Source: an uncultured Bacteroidales bacterium (GTDB lineage: Bacteria; Bacteroidota; Bacteroidia; Bacteroidales; Muribaculaceae). Taken from it: a stretch of 64,000 nt of DNA. This document shows, piece by piece, positions 1-8,508 of the stretch (its first letter is position 1; each line of letters begins with the position of its first letter). The position numbers and the translations under genes were made by a program. The notes under the pieces are model-generated. The model ran no database searches. It was not told the origin of the DNA and saw nothing but the letters and a program-made list of their open reading frames with translations. Where the stretch lies: assembly GCA_949123685.1 (NCBI GenBank), contig CASBHZ010000003.1:26352-90351 (forward strand), written 5' to 3'.

Positions 1-801
1 TGAAGGAGTGCCTATTACCTTGAGGTCTATTGTGCCGTTGTTGATAAGGTCGTTAACTACAGTTGGGATATAAAATTCCGCCTTAAGCTCATTCTGGTTT
101 TCGTTGAGGAACTTAACGAACGCACTCTCTGAATATCCGAAGTAGTCGGGAGTGAATCCCCACATGTTCATTGATACGTTGGCATCCTCGGGGAAAGAAA
201 CTTCTTCACCCTCCACAACCTGGATAAGTTTGCCGTTTTTACGTTCAATTCCGTGGCATTCAGTCACGCCTGTGAGATTGCCGTTCTCGTCAACCTCGCA
301 AAGACCTCGGCTCACGCCTCCGTTTTCGCTGAGCGTATTCTCGATATTGAAACCGATCATGCAATAACAATTTTTCTTGTCTTCAACCGAGCGGAGGAAG
401 TCGCCGAGAAGTTGGAAGCTTTCAGCTCCGTAATAGTCATCAGCGTTGATCACGCCAAAAGGCTCGTTGATGGCATCTTTGCCCATGAGCACGGCGTGGT
501 TTGTGCCCCATGGTTTTGTGCGCTCCGGATTCAAGGAGAAGCCTTCCGGAAGCTTGTCGGTAGATTGGAACACAACCTCTACCGATACATGTCCTTCATA
601 CTTTGAAATGATCTTTTCACGGAACTCCTGCTCGAAGTCTTTACGGATCACGAAAACGATTTTGCCGAATCCGGCACGAAGGGCGTCGTAAACGGAATAG
701 TCCATGATTGTTTCGCCTGATGGACCAAGTCCGTCAAGTTGTTTGAGGCCGCCGTAACGGCTGCCCATGCCTGCTGCGAGAATAAAAAGAGTCGGTTTCA
801 T
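1..801 (-). CDS. Sugar nucleotidyltransferase, NTP_transferase family (3' end cut by window)
   Basis: The reading frame starts at an ATG at 801 and stays open to the window edge, giving 267 residues without a stop; the family is usually about 300 residues, so only the tail is missing. The N-terminus carries the nucleotidyltransferase signature LAAGMGSRYGGLKQ, followed by GPSGETIMDYSVYDA, and a later NADDYYG segment fits the metal-binding region of the GT-A fold. The family joins a nucleoside triphosphate to a sugar phosphate in the cytoplasm. The LKQ ending of the signature is the variant seen in a Bacteroidota subgroup of COG1208 whose substrate is not fixed. It differs from classical RmlA and GalU, so I do not assign a sugar. 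The gene lies upstream of nothing recognisable in the window because it runs off the left edge. Confidence 0.8.
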   Translation of the reverse strand, partial: MKPTLFILAAGMGSRYGGLKQLDGLGPSGETIMDYSVYDALRAGFGKIVFVIRKDFEQEFREKIISKYEGHVSVEVVFQSTDKLPEGFSLNPERTKPWGTNHAVLMGKDAINEPFGVINADDYYGAESFQLLGDFLRSVEDKKNCYCMIGFNIENTLSENGGVSRGLCEVDENGNLTGVTECHGIERKNGKLIQVVEGEEVSFPEDANVSMNMWGFTPDYFGYSESAFVKFLNENQNELKAEFYIPTVVNDLINNGTIDLKVIGTPS

Positions 802-972
802 ATTTAAATTATTTGGTTAGATTGGTTTTTAAATGGGGTTGTATTTATGGGGTTATATGGGGCGTAATGGGGTTGTATGAGGTGGGGTGAGGAGATATGG
901 GGTGAGGAGGTATGAGTAGGTATGAGGGGGAGAGGGTTGTGGGGTGAGGATAAAGAGAGGGGGAGGGAGGGG
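802..972. repeat. G-rich degenerate repeat tract between two minus-strand genes
   Basis: This 171-base gap has strong strand asymmetry: the plus strand is a run of GGGG blocks separated by short TA-rich pieces (words such as ATGGGG, GGGGTGAGGAG and AGGTATGAG recur imperfectly). At least eight runs of four or more G are visible. There is no ORF. In the transcript of the minus-strand genes it would be a long C-rich, largely unstructured stretch, while the plus strand could form G-quadruplexes. It is probably a slippage-prone simple-sequence tract. Confidence 0.6.
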
Positions 973-2106
973 TTAAGGAGCTTTTTTGTGGAGGAGGGGG
1001 ATTATGTAGAGGAAGAGGGAGAAGAGGATGAGCTTGGAATTGCCGTTGCGTTCTATGTGTCTTGACGCCTCTTCTATGCGGCTGACTATTTCTTCGACAT
1101 TGCCATGGTGGATGAATGGGGAGAAACGGCTTGAAAATGCTTCTTCATCAGGTGTCATGGAGGAGAGGGAGGATATCTTGAGATTGTAGATGAAGTTTTC
1201 GCGTGCCATGCGGCTCATGTATCCGAGAAACCGTCGAAGTTTCTCGCGACCAAGTCCGGATGCGGCGTCACCGATTTCGCGTAGTTTCGCCGGCTTCTTA
1301 GCGTAGGCGGCACGCATTATCTCCTGAAACAGATTCTGGAACTCCTCCCGTTCGCCGGAATGAGAGGCGAGTTCATCCGCTTTGGAGATTCTTCCTTCGG
1401 CGAGACGTGCTATCGTGCGTGCAGATTCTGTGTCAACTTTAAATTTGTCTTTTATATATTCTTCAAGTTGCGATTGCTCCGCCGGCTGCATGTTGAATCT
1501 GCGCGTCCGTGAGGAGATAGTGGGCAACACTTCAGCCTCATTGTCGGAAACGAGCAGGAAGACAGTGCCATCTGTGGGTTCTTCGATAACTTTGAGCAGT
1601 TTATTTGCGGCTGCCGGCTGAAGTTTTTCAGGCAACCATATCACAAAGAATTTATATTTTGACGTGAATGAAGAGTATGCGTCTGCCCTGACTATATTGT
1701 CGGCGTCATTCACATATATTATAGGCTGGGAATTGCCGGCATCGATAAGTTCGTGCCATTTTTCCGGAGGCATCCATGGATACTCCTCGAGCATTCGCTT
1801 CCATGCCTCGATACGATCCTCCGACGATTCTATTTTCTGAGCTTTGTTTTTTACGATGGGGTAAATGAAATGAACGTCTGGATGATTAAAAGAGGCATGC
1901 TGACGGCAGGAAGGGCATTCGCCACAAGGTTCTCCCCCGCGTGGTGAATGGCAGTGCGCATATTGCATGAATGCCCGGGCTATACTCATTTTCCCAATGC
2001 CGGAGATGCCGCAAAGCATTATGGCATGTGGCATATTGCTGCTTTCAACAAGTGCGCGTAGACTTTGCTTCGTGTTTGATTGTCCGGGTATATCAGAGAA
2101 TTTCAT
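973..2106 (-). CDS. holB: DNA polymerase III subunit delta-prime
   Basis: A 377-residue AAA+ clamp-loader subunit. The N-terminus has a P-loop-like GISGIGKM in which the usual Ser/Thr after Lys is Met, consistent with delta-prime subunits that do not hydrolyse ATP. A zinc-module Cys cluster follows (CxxCPSC in the region GEPCGECPSC), and ISSRTRRF matches the sensor/arginine-finger region. An open frame extends upstream to a TTG at 2139, but the ATG at 2106 gives the conserved start MKFSDIPGQ, so I use it. The subunit works with DnaX and delta to load the sliding clamp. It is transcribed away from the AddB-like gene, and a TAACTTTG -7 box lies about 60 bases upstream. Confidence 0.88.
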   Translation of the reverse strand: MKFSDIPGQSNTKQSLRALVESSNMPHAIMLCGISGIGKMSIARAFMQYAHCHSPRGGEPCGECPSCRQHASFNHPDVHFIYPIVKNKAQKIESSEDRIEAWKRMLEEYPWMPPEKWHELIDAGNSQPIIYVNDADNIVRADAYSSFTSKYKFFVIWLPEKLQPAAANKLLKVIEEPTDGTVFLLVSDNEAEVLPTISSRTRRFNMQPAEQSQLEEYIKDKFKVDTESARTIARLAEGRISKADELASHSGEREEFQNLFQEIMRAAYAKKPAKLREIGDAASGLGREKLRRFLGYMSRMARENFIYNLKISSLSSMTPDEEAFSSRFSPFIHHGNVEEIVSRIEEASRHIERNGNSKLILFSLFLYIIPLLHKKAP

Positions 2107-2164
2107 GTTGTAATAGTTACCTGAGTTCTGCTTTTGCAAACTGCCTCTCTTTTGAATTTGTTTA

Positions 2165-2172
2165 CAAAGTTA
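2165..2172 (-). promoter_or_regulatory. Promoter -7 box for holB
   Basis: TAACTTTG on the minus strand matches the Bacteroidota TAnnTTTG -7 consensus and lies upstream of the holB start at a suitable distance. No clear TTTG -33 element is seen at the expected spacing. Confidence 0.5.
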
Positions 2173-2306
2173 ATAAAAAAATCACGTTTGTCAGATAAAT
2201 TCTTACAATTAAATGGCGCGATTGTTCCAGATTAAAATAATTGGAGTGATTTTATTATTTTCAGGTTTATTTGTGCTATTAATTTTTACTGCTTGTTTAA
2301 AATAGC

Positions 2307-2314
2307 TACATTTG
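2307..2314 (+). promoter_or_regulatory. Promoter -7 box before the AddB-like gene
   Basis: TACATTTG matches TAnnTTTG. The -33 element is not obvious at 19-21 bases upstream. It would start a transcript near 2320 with a leader of about 160 bases before the ATG at 2479. Confidence 0.45.
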
Positions 2315-2319
2315 CATTG

Positions 2320-2440
2320 AACTTGTTTAATCTTGAACTTGTCTTGGCTTTTTCACAACAGTAAGCTGTTGTGAATAGCTTAGAAGCTGTTTAAATTAAA
2401 CGGTATCTAAGATTAGAACCTTGTTTATGCAGGTTCTTTA
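2320..2440 (+). ncRNA. Candidate small RNA or attenuator leader
   Basis: Downstream of the TACATTTG box is a perfect 10-bp hairpin (TTCACAACAG at 2352-2361 with CTGTTGTGAA at 2366-2375, TAAG loop), then a small GTTTAA/TTAAAC hairpin around 2389-2401, then AGAACCT (2415-2421) pairing with AGGTTCT (2431-2437) followed by a short T-rich stretch that resembles a weak intrinsic terminator. No ORF is present. It could be a free-standing small RNA of about 120 nt or the regulatory leader of the AddB-like gene. The terminator is weak, so this is a candidate only. Confidence 0.3.
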
Positions 2441-2478
2441 TTTATGAATTGAAGTGATTTGCACTTTTTACGGAAACT

Positions 2479-5400
2479 ATGAAATCGGATGTGGCTGAAA
2501 ATATGAATGAACAGAGGATTGGAGGCGGTGAATCGTTTCTTGACTCGGTTGCGAGGGCATATGTAGAGAATTTTGAAGATTTGTCGGAGTTTTGTTTTGT
2601 TTTTCCAAATAAGCGTTCAGGTACATTCTTTTTAAGGTATCTGTCAAATCAGCTTGGCAGAAAGGTGTCGGTGGCACCGGAGGTGCTTTCTATCGCCGAT
2701 TTTGTTGAGAATCTTTCGGGGAGGGAAGTGGCATCGCGTATAGATATGCTCTTCCGCCTATTTAATATATATAAAGAGAACAAGTCATTGGTTCCGGGCA
2801 AGTCGGCAGGTGACGAACTTCTTGAGTTCGATTCTTTTCGCAGCTGGGGTGAGATACTTCTCTCCGACTTCAGTGAGGTTGACCAATATAATGTCGACCC
2901 GGACGTAATATTTAGCAATGTAAGTGATTATCGTGAAATTGCTTCCAATTTTCTTACGGAAGATCAAGTGGCGGTATTGGAACGCTATTTCGGATATTCA
3001 CCGAGCCGCAAAGACGTGGAACGATTTTGGAAAAACCTTGTGCCCCCAGAGGGTAATTCCGACATCAAAGAACGTTTCATGTATCTATGGCAGGCTATGG
3101 CTCCTCTTTATCATTCGCTTGATGAGGCACTTGCGGCTGAAGGCCTTGCCACACCAGGCGGTGCTTACCGCATAGCCCTTGAGAGGGTGAGGGAGGAAGG
3201 GAGAAGCCTATTCAAGAATTACAGGAAAATTATATTCGTAGGATTCAATGCCCTCTCGACAACAGAAGCTCTCCTCTTTGAAGAGATATCAAAAGCCGGC
3301 GGGTATTATGAAGACGAAAAGGATGCCTTTGCAGACTTTTATTGGGATGCGACAGGACCGGTGCTGGAATCGGAGGATAGTGACGCGGCGATGTTCCTGC
3401 GGCTGAATAAGCGTAACTTCCCGTCGCCCGATTGGGCTTCGGAATATCTTGAGCGCAACCGTGTCGGAGTCATGCCAGCAGATATAAAGGTTATAGCTTC
3501 CCCCTCTAATTCTGCTCAGACCAAAATCGCGGCAATGAAAGTTGAGGAGATAATGAACAAGGTGGGGGTCGAGGATATTCGTGACGCTCGTGTTGCGGTT
3601 GTGCTTCCGGACGAGAATCTTCTCCTGCCTCTTCTATATGCATTGCCCGAATCACTTTCCGAAGTAAACCTCACGATGGGTTACTCTCTGAGACTCACTT
3701 CCGTTGCCTCGTTCCTGCATCATCTAAGACAATTGCATGCACGTAGCCGGGAAAGCCATGGCGAGACTGCATTTTTTCATGAAGACGTTAAGATGATACT
3801 GTCGCATCCTTTTGCCCATTCGCTACTCGGCAGCCGGAATGTATCCAAACTCAATACTGATATTTCCAAACATCACAGGCTGACAGTGACAGTCAACGAT
3901 CTCAAGGCGGTTGTCGGAGATGTGGTTTCGGTATTTGACATTTCTGAATATGGTGTAGGCACCGCTGCCGGAATCCGTTATTTAGATGTCGTGCTCATGC
4001 ATGTTGACACGGCTTTGGCGGAGGGTTCGGGGGGGATTGTTAAATCAAGGATTGACCGTTCCCACATTGCTTTATACAGGGATGCCCTCAGGCGGTTGGA
4101 ATGGGCAGCTGAGGAGCACGGTGTGGAGATGGGGCTGCAGGGAGTGTTCTATATGGTTGACAAGCTCCTTGCCGGAGAGCATGTAACCTTTGAAGGTGAG
4201 CCGCTTGAAGGTTTGCAGGTCATGGGTCTTCTTGAGACCCGTGCTCTCGATTTCGAGCATCTGGTGATTCTTTCGCTCAATGACCGTGTCATGCCGCGAA
4301 AGGCGAGACGTGCTACATTTATCCCTGATTCCTTGCGTCACGGGTACGGACTCCCTTATGCCAACTATCAGGAACGCCTTTTTGCATATTATTTCTACCG
4401 CATGATATCCAGAGCGAAGTCTGTGACCTTGATTTATGATGCCCGCAGCGGTGAAGGCATGCGGTCGGGTGGAGAATCGAGATATCTCATGCAGTTACGT
4501 TATCTTTATGCCCGCAACGGGATCAAGTATGAAGACTGTCGCTTCCTCCTCACCGACACGGTCTCTGTCATGAAACCGATAGAGAAGACATCCTCCGTTA
4601 TGTCCAAGATAGAGGAATTTGCAAAACCCTGCTCAGGCCGCAATTTCTCGGCATCGGCATTGCGCAAATACGGTGATTGCCAGGTGAAGTTTTATTATGA
4701 AGTTATCGCCAACCTTAAGACAGATCCGTCAGACAGTGATTATATAGATCCTATTACCCAGGGAAATATAGTTCATGATACGATGCTGCGTCTTTATTTC
4801 CCGGAGAAAGACCGGAAATTATTTCTGGCTGACCGCATAATGATAACCGGAGAGCGGATAATGGCGATGCTTGAAGACCGCGACTTGATACGCCTGGAAT
4901 TACGCCGTTCAATTAATAAGGAACATTTCAAAAGAAGCGGTAATGATCTTGATTTGCCTATAGAAGGGGCTGCCGCTATGGTTGCCCGCCAGTTGGAAGG
5001 GCAGGTGAGGGACATCCTTCGTTATGACGGGACATTGACGCCCTTTGAATTGGCAGGAGGGGAAATGACCGGATTGTATGAATGGGAATTTATTCCCGGC
5101 AGGAAAGTCAACATGAAATACGCCATAGACCGTCTGGATATAATGAATCCCGGAACCGCTGCGGAGCGTTGGCGCATTGTGGATTACAAGACAGGAGGCG
5201 GATTGGTGACAGCTACTGAATTTGATGACATATTCAATGGCGAATATACAGCCAAGAATCTATTTCAACTTCTTCTCTATGCCAATCTGTTGAATCTTGA
5301 CAAAGGGATGGACCGGGATGTCAAGGTTTCTATTTATGAAGTGGGACGTATCGCCACCGACGGAGAGACTGTTCCCAAGATAGGTAAGGATAGGATTGAA

Positions 5401-5547
5401 GGGCATAAACAGATAAATGAAGAGTTCCTTTCACGCGTCAATGGCATTATTTCAGAGATTTTTGACCCGACGGTGCCATTTGTTCCGACAGATAACGAAG
5501 ACCATTGTCGTTTCTGTCATCTACATGAACTTTGCGGCAGGGGATAA
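2479..5547 (+). CDS. AddB-like PD-(D/E)XK nuclease of a RecBCD/AddAB-type recombination enzyme
   Basis: A 1022-residue cytoplasmic protein. The N-terminal motif FPNKRSG (residues 42-48) sits where AddB has its degenerate P-loop, and the middle (about 560-660) resembles the inactive helicase portion of the AddB family. The C-terminal third is the nuclease: VDYKTGG contains the catalytic Asp902 and Lys904. A cysteine in KYGDCQVKFYYE plus CRFCHLHELC at the very C-terminus make the C...CxxCx5C pattern of the AddB iron-sulphur cluster, which staples the nuclease fold. Family members process double-strand breaks with an AddA helicase partner. No addA is present within the window on either side; the neighbours are holB and rplY. 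The ATG at 2479 is used; an ATG at 2503 is possible. Confidence 0.8.
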   Translation: MKSDVAENMNEQRIGGGESFLDSVARAYVENFEDLSEFCFVFPNKRSGTFFLRYLSNQLGRKVSVAPEVLSIADFVENLSGREVASRIDMLFRLFNIYKENKSLVPGKSAGDELLEFDSFRSWGEILLSDFSEVDQYNVDPDVIFSNVSDYREIASNFLTEDQVAVLERYFGYSPSRKDVERFWKNLVPPEGNSDIKERFMYLWQAMAPLYHSLDEALAAEGLATPGGAYRIALERVREEGRSLFKNYRKIIFVGFNALSTTEALLFEEISKAGGYYEDEKDAFADFYWDATGPVLESEDSDAAMFLRLNKRNFPSPDWASEYLERNRVGVMPADIKVIASPSNSAQTKIAAMKVEEIMNKVGVEDIRDARVAVVLPDENLLLPLLYALPESLSEVNLTMGYSLRLTSVASFLHHLRQLHARSRESHGETAFFHEDVKMILSHPFAHSLLGSRNVSKLNTDISKHHRLTVTVNDLKAVVGDVVSVFDISEYGVGTAAGIRYLDVVLMHVDTALAEGSGGIVKSRIDRSHIALYRDALRRLEWAAEEHGVEMGLQGVFYMVDKLLAGEHVTFEGEPLEGLQVMGLLETRALDFEHLVILSLNDRVMPRKARRATFIPDSLRHGYGLPYANYQERLFAYYFYRMISRAKSVTLIYDARSGEGMRSGGESRYLMQLRYLYARNGIKYEDCRFLLTDTVSVMKPIEKTSSVMSKIEEFAKPCSGRNFSASALRKYGDCQVKFYYEVIANLKTDPSDSDYIDPITQGNIVHDTMLRLYFPEKDRKLFLADRIMITGERIMAMLEDRDLIRLELRRSINKEHFKRSGNDLDLPIEGAAAMVARQLEGQVRDILRYDGTLTPFELAGGEMTGLYEWEFIPGRKVNMKYAIDRLDIMNPGTAAERWRIVDYKTGGGLVTATEFDDIFNGEYTAKNLFQLLLYANLLNLDKGMDRDVKVSIYEVGRIATDGETVPKIGKDRIEGHKQINEEFLSRVNGIISEIFDPTVPFVPTDNEDHCRFCHLHELCGRG

Positions 5548-5579
5548 TTTGGAAGTGTCGCTAAAAAGAGTTAACTTTG
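5548..5579 (+). promoter_or_regulatory. Promoter for rplY
   Basis: TTTG at 5548-5551 and TAACTTTG at 5572-5579 are separated by 20 bases, a full match to the Bacteroidota promoter. Transcription from about 5586 gives a leader of about 110 nt, with a small GGTGTC/GATACC hairpin. Confidence 0.7.
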
Positions 5580-5697
5580 CGGCGCTTTTGAGCAAAACGT
5601 GTGATGGGAAATTTGCAGGTGTCTCTGATACCACTCCCTTAGGCGATTATATGCCGGAGCAGACTTATTTTGAGTAACACAAATTTTAAAAAAGAAA

Positions 5698-6348
5698 ATG
5701 AAGACATTTGATTTGAATGCCGAGCCCCGTATCGAAGTGGGTAAGAAATCGGTTAAAGCACTCCGCAAGGAGAACAAGATCCCCGCAGTTGTAAACGGTG
5801 GTGCTGTTGTTGAACTTCCTTTCACCGGCACACTCAAACCCGGTGAGAAGCTCGTTGAGATCGATGCAAAACGCGGTTTGATCACAACAGACATCGTTGT
5901 TAAGACAGAGGATGTTCGCAAACTTATCTACACTCCCGACATTTTCGAGGTTAACCTCAATTTGAACGGCGAGACTAAGAAAGTTGTGATGAAAGATCTG
6001 CAGTTCCAGCCCGTTAAGGACACTGTGCTTCATATCGATTTCCTTGAGGTTTATCCTGACAAGCCTATCGTAATGGAGGTTCCTGTTAAGATCGAAGGTC
6101 ACGCAGAGGGTGTTAAAGCCGGTGGTAAGCTCGTTATGTCTATGCGTAAGCTTAAAGTTAAAGCTACTTACAATGAGATTCCTGAGCGTCTCGTGATCAA
6201 TGTTGATCACCTCGGTCTTGGCAAGTCTCTTGCAGTTGGTGATCTTCACTATGAGGGTCTTGAGCTGATGAACGCTAAGAACGCAGTAGTTTGCGCCGTT
6301 CAGCTTACACGTGCCGCTCGTGGTGCTGCTGCCAAGGCTGCAGAGTAA
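5698..6348 (+). CDS. rplY: Ribosomal protein bL25 (general stress protein Ctc form)
   Basis: A 216-residue protein, the long Ctc form with an N-terminal 5S-rRNA-binding beta-barrel (about 1-95) and a C-terminal TL5-type beta domain (about 100-190). The start MKTFDLNAEPR and the phrases LRKENKIPAVVNGG and LQFQPVKDTVLHIDFLEV are characteristic. It ends in an Ala-rich tail. It binds 5S rRNA in the large subunit central protuberance. Its own promoter and a strong intrinsic terminator after the stop make it a single-gene unit. Codon use is strongly biased toward few codons, as expected for high expression. Confidence 0.95.
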   Translation: MKTFDLNAEPRIEVGKKSVKALRKENKIPAVVNGGAVVELPFTGTLKPGEKLVEIDAKRGLITTDIVVKTEDVRKLIYTPDIFEVNLNLNGETKKVVMKDLQFQPVKDTVLHIDFLEVYPDKPIVMEVPVKIEGHAEGVKAGGKLVMSMRKLKVKATYNEIPERLVINVDHLGLGKSLAVGDLHYEGLELMNAKNAVVCAVQLTRAARGAAAKAAE

Positions 6349-6371
6349 TACGGTATTCACGATTATTACAG

Positions 6372-6404
6372 ACCACCTTCCCTTCTTCGGGAGGGTGGTT
6401 TTTT
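6372..6404 (+). terminator. Intrinsic terminator of rplY
   Basis: ACCACCTTCCC (6372-6382) pairs with GGGAGGGTGGT (6389-6399) around a TTCTTC loop, followed by a T run. Confidence 0.85.
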
Positions 6405-6476
6405 ACTTACTTGTTTTATAGGATGTTTTGGAGAAAATTATTCGGAAGCAAATCTGAATCTGAAAGGGAAGAGCAT

Positions 6477-7040
6477 ATGAAGAGATTTTTGATTACATGT
6501 CTGGGCAATATCGGACCTGAATATGTCGCAACGCGTCATAATGCAGGCTTCATGCTTGGCGACTATATGGCAGAGGAGGCTGGTGTGGCGTTCAGCTCGT
6601 GTCGCTATGGAGATATGGCAAAGATTAGGGTGAAGAATTGTGAGTTAATGTTGTTAAAACCTTCCACATTCATGAACCTTAGTGGGGTTGCCGTGCGTTT
6701 TTGGATGAACAAGGAGAAGCTGCCGCTGGAAAACCTCCTGGTTATTGTGGATGACATAGCGCTCCCTTTCGGTGCGATCCGTATGCGCAAGCAAGGTTCC
6801 GATGCCGGTCATAACGGACTGAAGAATATCGCATCGGAATTGGGAACACAGAATTATTCCCGTTTACGTTTCGGAGTAGGGAATGATTTCCCAAAAGGGG
6901 GACAGGTGGATTATGTTTTAGGGAAATTTCCGGCTGAAGAGATGGCGAAAATGCCCGAAGTCTTGAAGAAGGCATCTGAAGCTGTGAAGGCATTTTGCCT
7001 TTCCGGTCCTGACTTCGCAATGACACATTATAATGGGTGA
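6477..7040 (+). CDS. pth: Peptidyl-tRNA hydrolase
   Basis: A 187-residue enzyme that releases peptides from peptidyl-tRNA that has dropped off ribosomes. The catalytic set is present: Asn of LGNIGPEY, His of TRHNAGFM, Asp of VVDDIALPFGAIRMR and Asn of AGHNGLKNI. The ATG at 6477 gives the conventional start MKRFLITCLGN and follows a purine-rich GGGAAGAG. An in-frame ATG at 6423 would add 18 charged residues (MFWRKLFGSKSESEREEH); this reading starts soon after the rplY terminator and cannot be excluded. It is followed by hslR on the same strand, probably co-transcribed. Confidence 0.9.
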   Translation: MKRFLITCLGNIGPEYVATRHNAGFMLGDYMAEEAGVAFSSCRYGDMAKIRVKNCELMLLKPSTFMNLSGVAVRFWMNKEKLPLENLLVIVDDIALPFGAIRMRKQGSDAGHNGLKNIASELGTQNYSRLRFGVGNDFPKGGQVDYVLGKFPAEEMAKMPEVLKKASEAVKAFCLSGPDFAMTHYNG

Positions 7041-7081
7041 GGTTTTGGGCTTTAGGCTTTAGGTTTTAGGCATTAGGTTTT
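7041..7081 (+). repeat. Short tandem TTTAGG-like repeat
   Basis: The gap between pth and hslR is almost entirely imperfect copies of a 7-8 base unit around CTTTAGG, TTTTAGG and CATTAGG (about five copies). It is probably a slippage repeat with no coding role. Confidence 0.55.
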
Positions 7082-7091
7082 GATATAGATT

Positions 7092-7505
7092 ATGGAAGAG
7101 AGAGTAGACAAGTGGTTATGGGCGATGCGTGTCTTCAAGACACGGACAATAGCTACGGATGCATGCAAAAAGGGACGAGTGATGATCGGTGGAGTGTCGG
7201 TGAAGCCTTCCCGATCTATAAAGGAGGGAGACGTGATCGATGTGAGGAAGCCTCCGATCACATATTCATTCCGTGTGCTTAAGGTGACGGGAAACCGTCT
7301 GGGAGCGAAACTCGTACCCGAGTATCTGGAGAATATAACGTCTCCCGAACAATATGAACTGCTCGAGATGACTAAAATCTCGGGATTTGTGGATCGTCGC
7401 AAGGGATTGGGCCGTCCCACTAAAAGAGACAGCCGCGAACTTTCCCGCTTTAAGGAGGAAAGTTACACGGCTGATGACTTCTATCTTGACTGGGAAGACG
7501 AATAG
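7092..7505 (+). CDS. hslR: S4-domain RNA-binding protein (Hsp15 family)
   Basis: A 137-residue protein. The S4 RNA-binding domain covers about residues 1-65 and begins RVDKWLWAMRVFKTR, with KGRVMIGG and VKPSRSIKEGD as the following conserved segments. The C-terminal half ends with KGLGRPTKRDSRELSRF, the typical basic tail. In E. coli Hsp15 binds 50S subunits that carry nascent chains and helps recycle them, which fits its position next to pth, another rescue factor. It follows pth with no terminator between, so the two are likely co-transcribed. Confidence 0.85.
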   Translation: MEERVDKWLWAMRVFKTRTIATDACKKGRVMIGGVSVKPSRSIKEGDVIDVRKPPITYSFRVLKVTGNRLGAKLVPEYLENITSPEQYELLEMTKISGFVDRRKGLGRPTKRDSRELSRFKEESYTADDFYLDWEDE

Positions 7506-7516
7506 AATGTTGCCGG

Positions 7517-8428
7517 TTACGGATTTGTAACCCTGGTGAGGAGAAGCACCTGTTTGCCTTGGCTGTTAAGGAGTATAACCTCATTGGGGCTAATCGGCTT
7601 GGCTGTAGAAGCCTCTTCGAGTGCAACGAGAAGCTCTGTCTCGTAGTTGGGTGCCGGGCAAGCCATGCGCGTTGTAGCTATTGCGCTGAAGGATATTGAA
7701 TTTGCAGCCTCCATGTCTGTTTCGAGAGAGCCGTTGAGTATGTTGCAACCGGTGTTGCCATGAACTTTACCCTCCGGCACGTCTATTACTAACTGTACAT
7801 CAGGATTGTTGACTTTGGTATCGTTGATGCGAGTCACATTCCAAGATCCGTTCAGGAAGTCGAAATTCTGATGCATCAGACTCATGACCTGCCGTTTTGT
7901 TGAATCCAGGAAATACAGGTAATAATCCGAGCCTTTTATCTCCCAAGTATAGAACCTTGTCGCTCCGAGAGCTTGGTTGATTTCATAATCGGTTATGCCC
8001 TCTTTGGCGCACATCATCATCGTGGAAGCCATTTTCGAGAAACTTATCGTGCTGTCTGCCGGATTGGAGGTGTAACCTCCGTTTAGCGCATTGCACCCGT
8101 TGTTGCCATACACGCGTCCTTCGGACGGCACAAACTTCAAGAAAGGAGCTTTTTCGCCAACAGCACTCTTACCGTTAACGGTCTCTATTGCCCAGTCTCC
8201 TTTCACCACGCCTTTTGCGAGTTCTTCCGGAGAATATTTCTTGATTTCTTTTTTTGCCGCTATATGTTCGCGATCATGTGGCAGAACAGCCTCTTGGCTT
8301 ACATCTTTACTTACGTCACTTACGGAAGAGTTACTGTCCTTCCCTGTCACTTTGTTGATTAAACTGCAGCTGCCGAGACCTATAACTGCCCCGGTTGCCA
8401 GTATGCATGTGATTATTTGTCTTTTCAT
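7517..8428 (-). CDS. Lipoprotein with two META (DUF306) domains
   Basis: A 303-residue protein. The start at 8428 gives a lipoprotein signal peptide with lipobox LGSC and lipidated Cys21; an upstream extension to 8671 would overlap the NADH dehydrogenase gene and hide the signal, so it is rejected. Two META domains follow, each with the pattern of FVPSEGRVYGNNGCNALNGGY or its variant GKVHGNTGCNILNGS, then SFSKMASTMMMC or SFSAIATTRMAC. META domains are found in the E. coli heat-shock protein HslJ and many envelope proteins; their molecular job is unclear. A TAAATTTG -7 box lies 25 bases upstream. Confidence 0.85.
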   Translation of the reverse strand: MKRQIITCILATGAVIGLGSCSLINKVTGKDSNSSVSDVSKDVSQEAVLPHDREHIAAKKEIKKYSPEELAKGVVKGDWAIETVNGKSAVGEKAPFLKFVPSEGRVYGNNGCNALNGGYTSNPADSTISFSKMASTMMMCAKEGITDYEINQALGATRFYTWEIKGSDYYLYFLDSTKRQVMSLMHQNFDFLNGSWNVTRINDTKVNNPDVQLVIDVPEGKVHGNTGCNILNGSLETDMEAANSISFSAIATTRMACPAPNYETELLVALEEASTAKPISPNEVILLNSQGKQVLLLTRVTNP

Positions 8429-8452
8429 ATCTTTCTTTTTAACATTAAAATG

Positions 8453-8460
8453 CAAATTTA
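8453..8460 (-). promoter_or_regulatory. Promoter -7 box of the META lipoprotein
   Basis: TAAATTTG on the minus strand, upstream of the start at 8428. No clear -33 element. Confidence 0.5.
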
Positions 8461-8508
8461 ACAAAAAAATCATAAGATTTATTCCGCTTATTATGTTAAA
8501 CGTCTCTG

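Noticed and set aside
5686..6360. 224-codon minus-strand open frame opposite rplY
   Set aside because: Shadow of a highly biased ribosomal protein gene.
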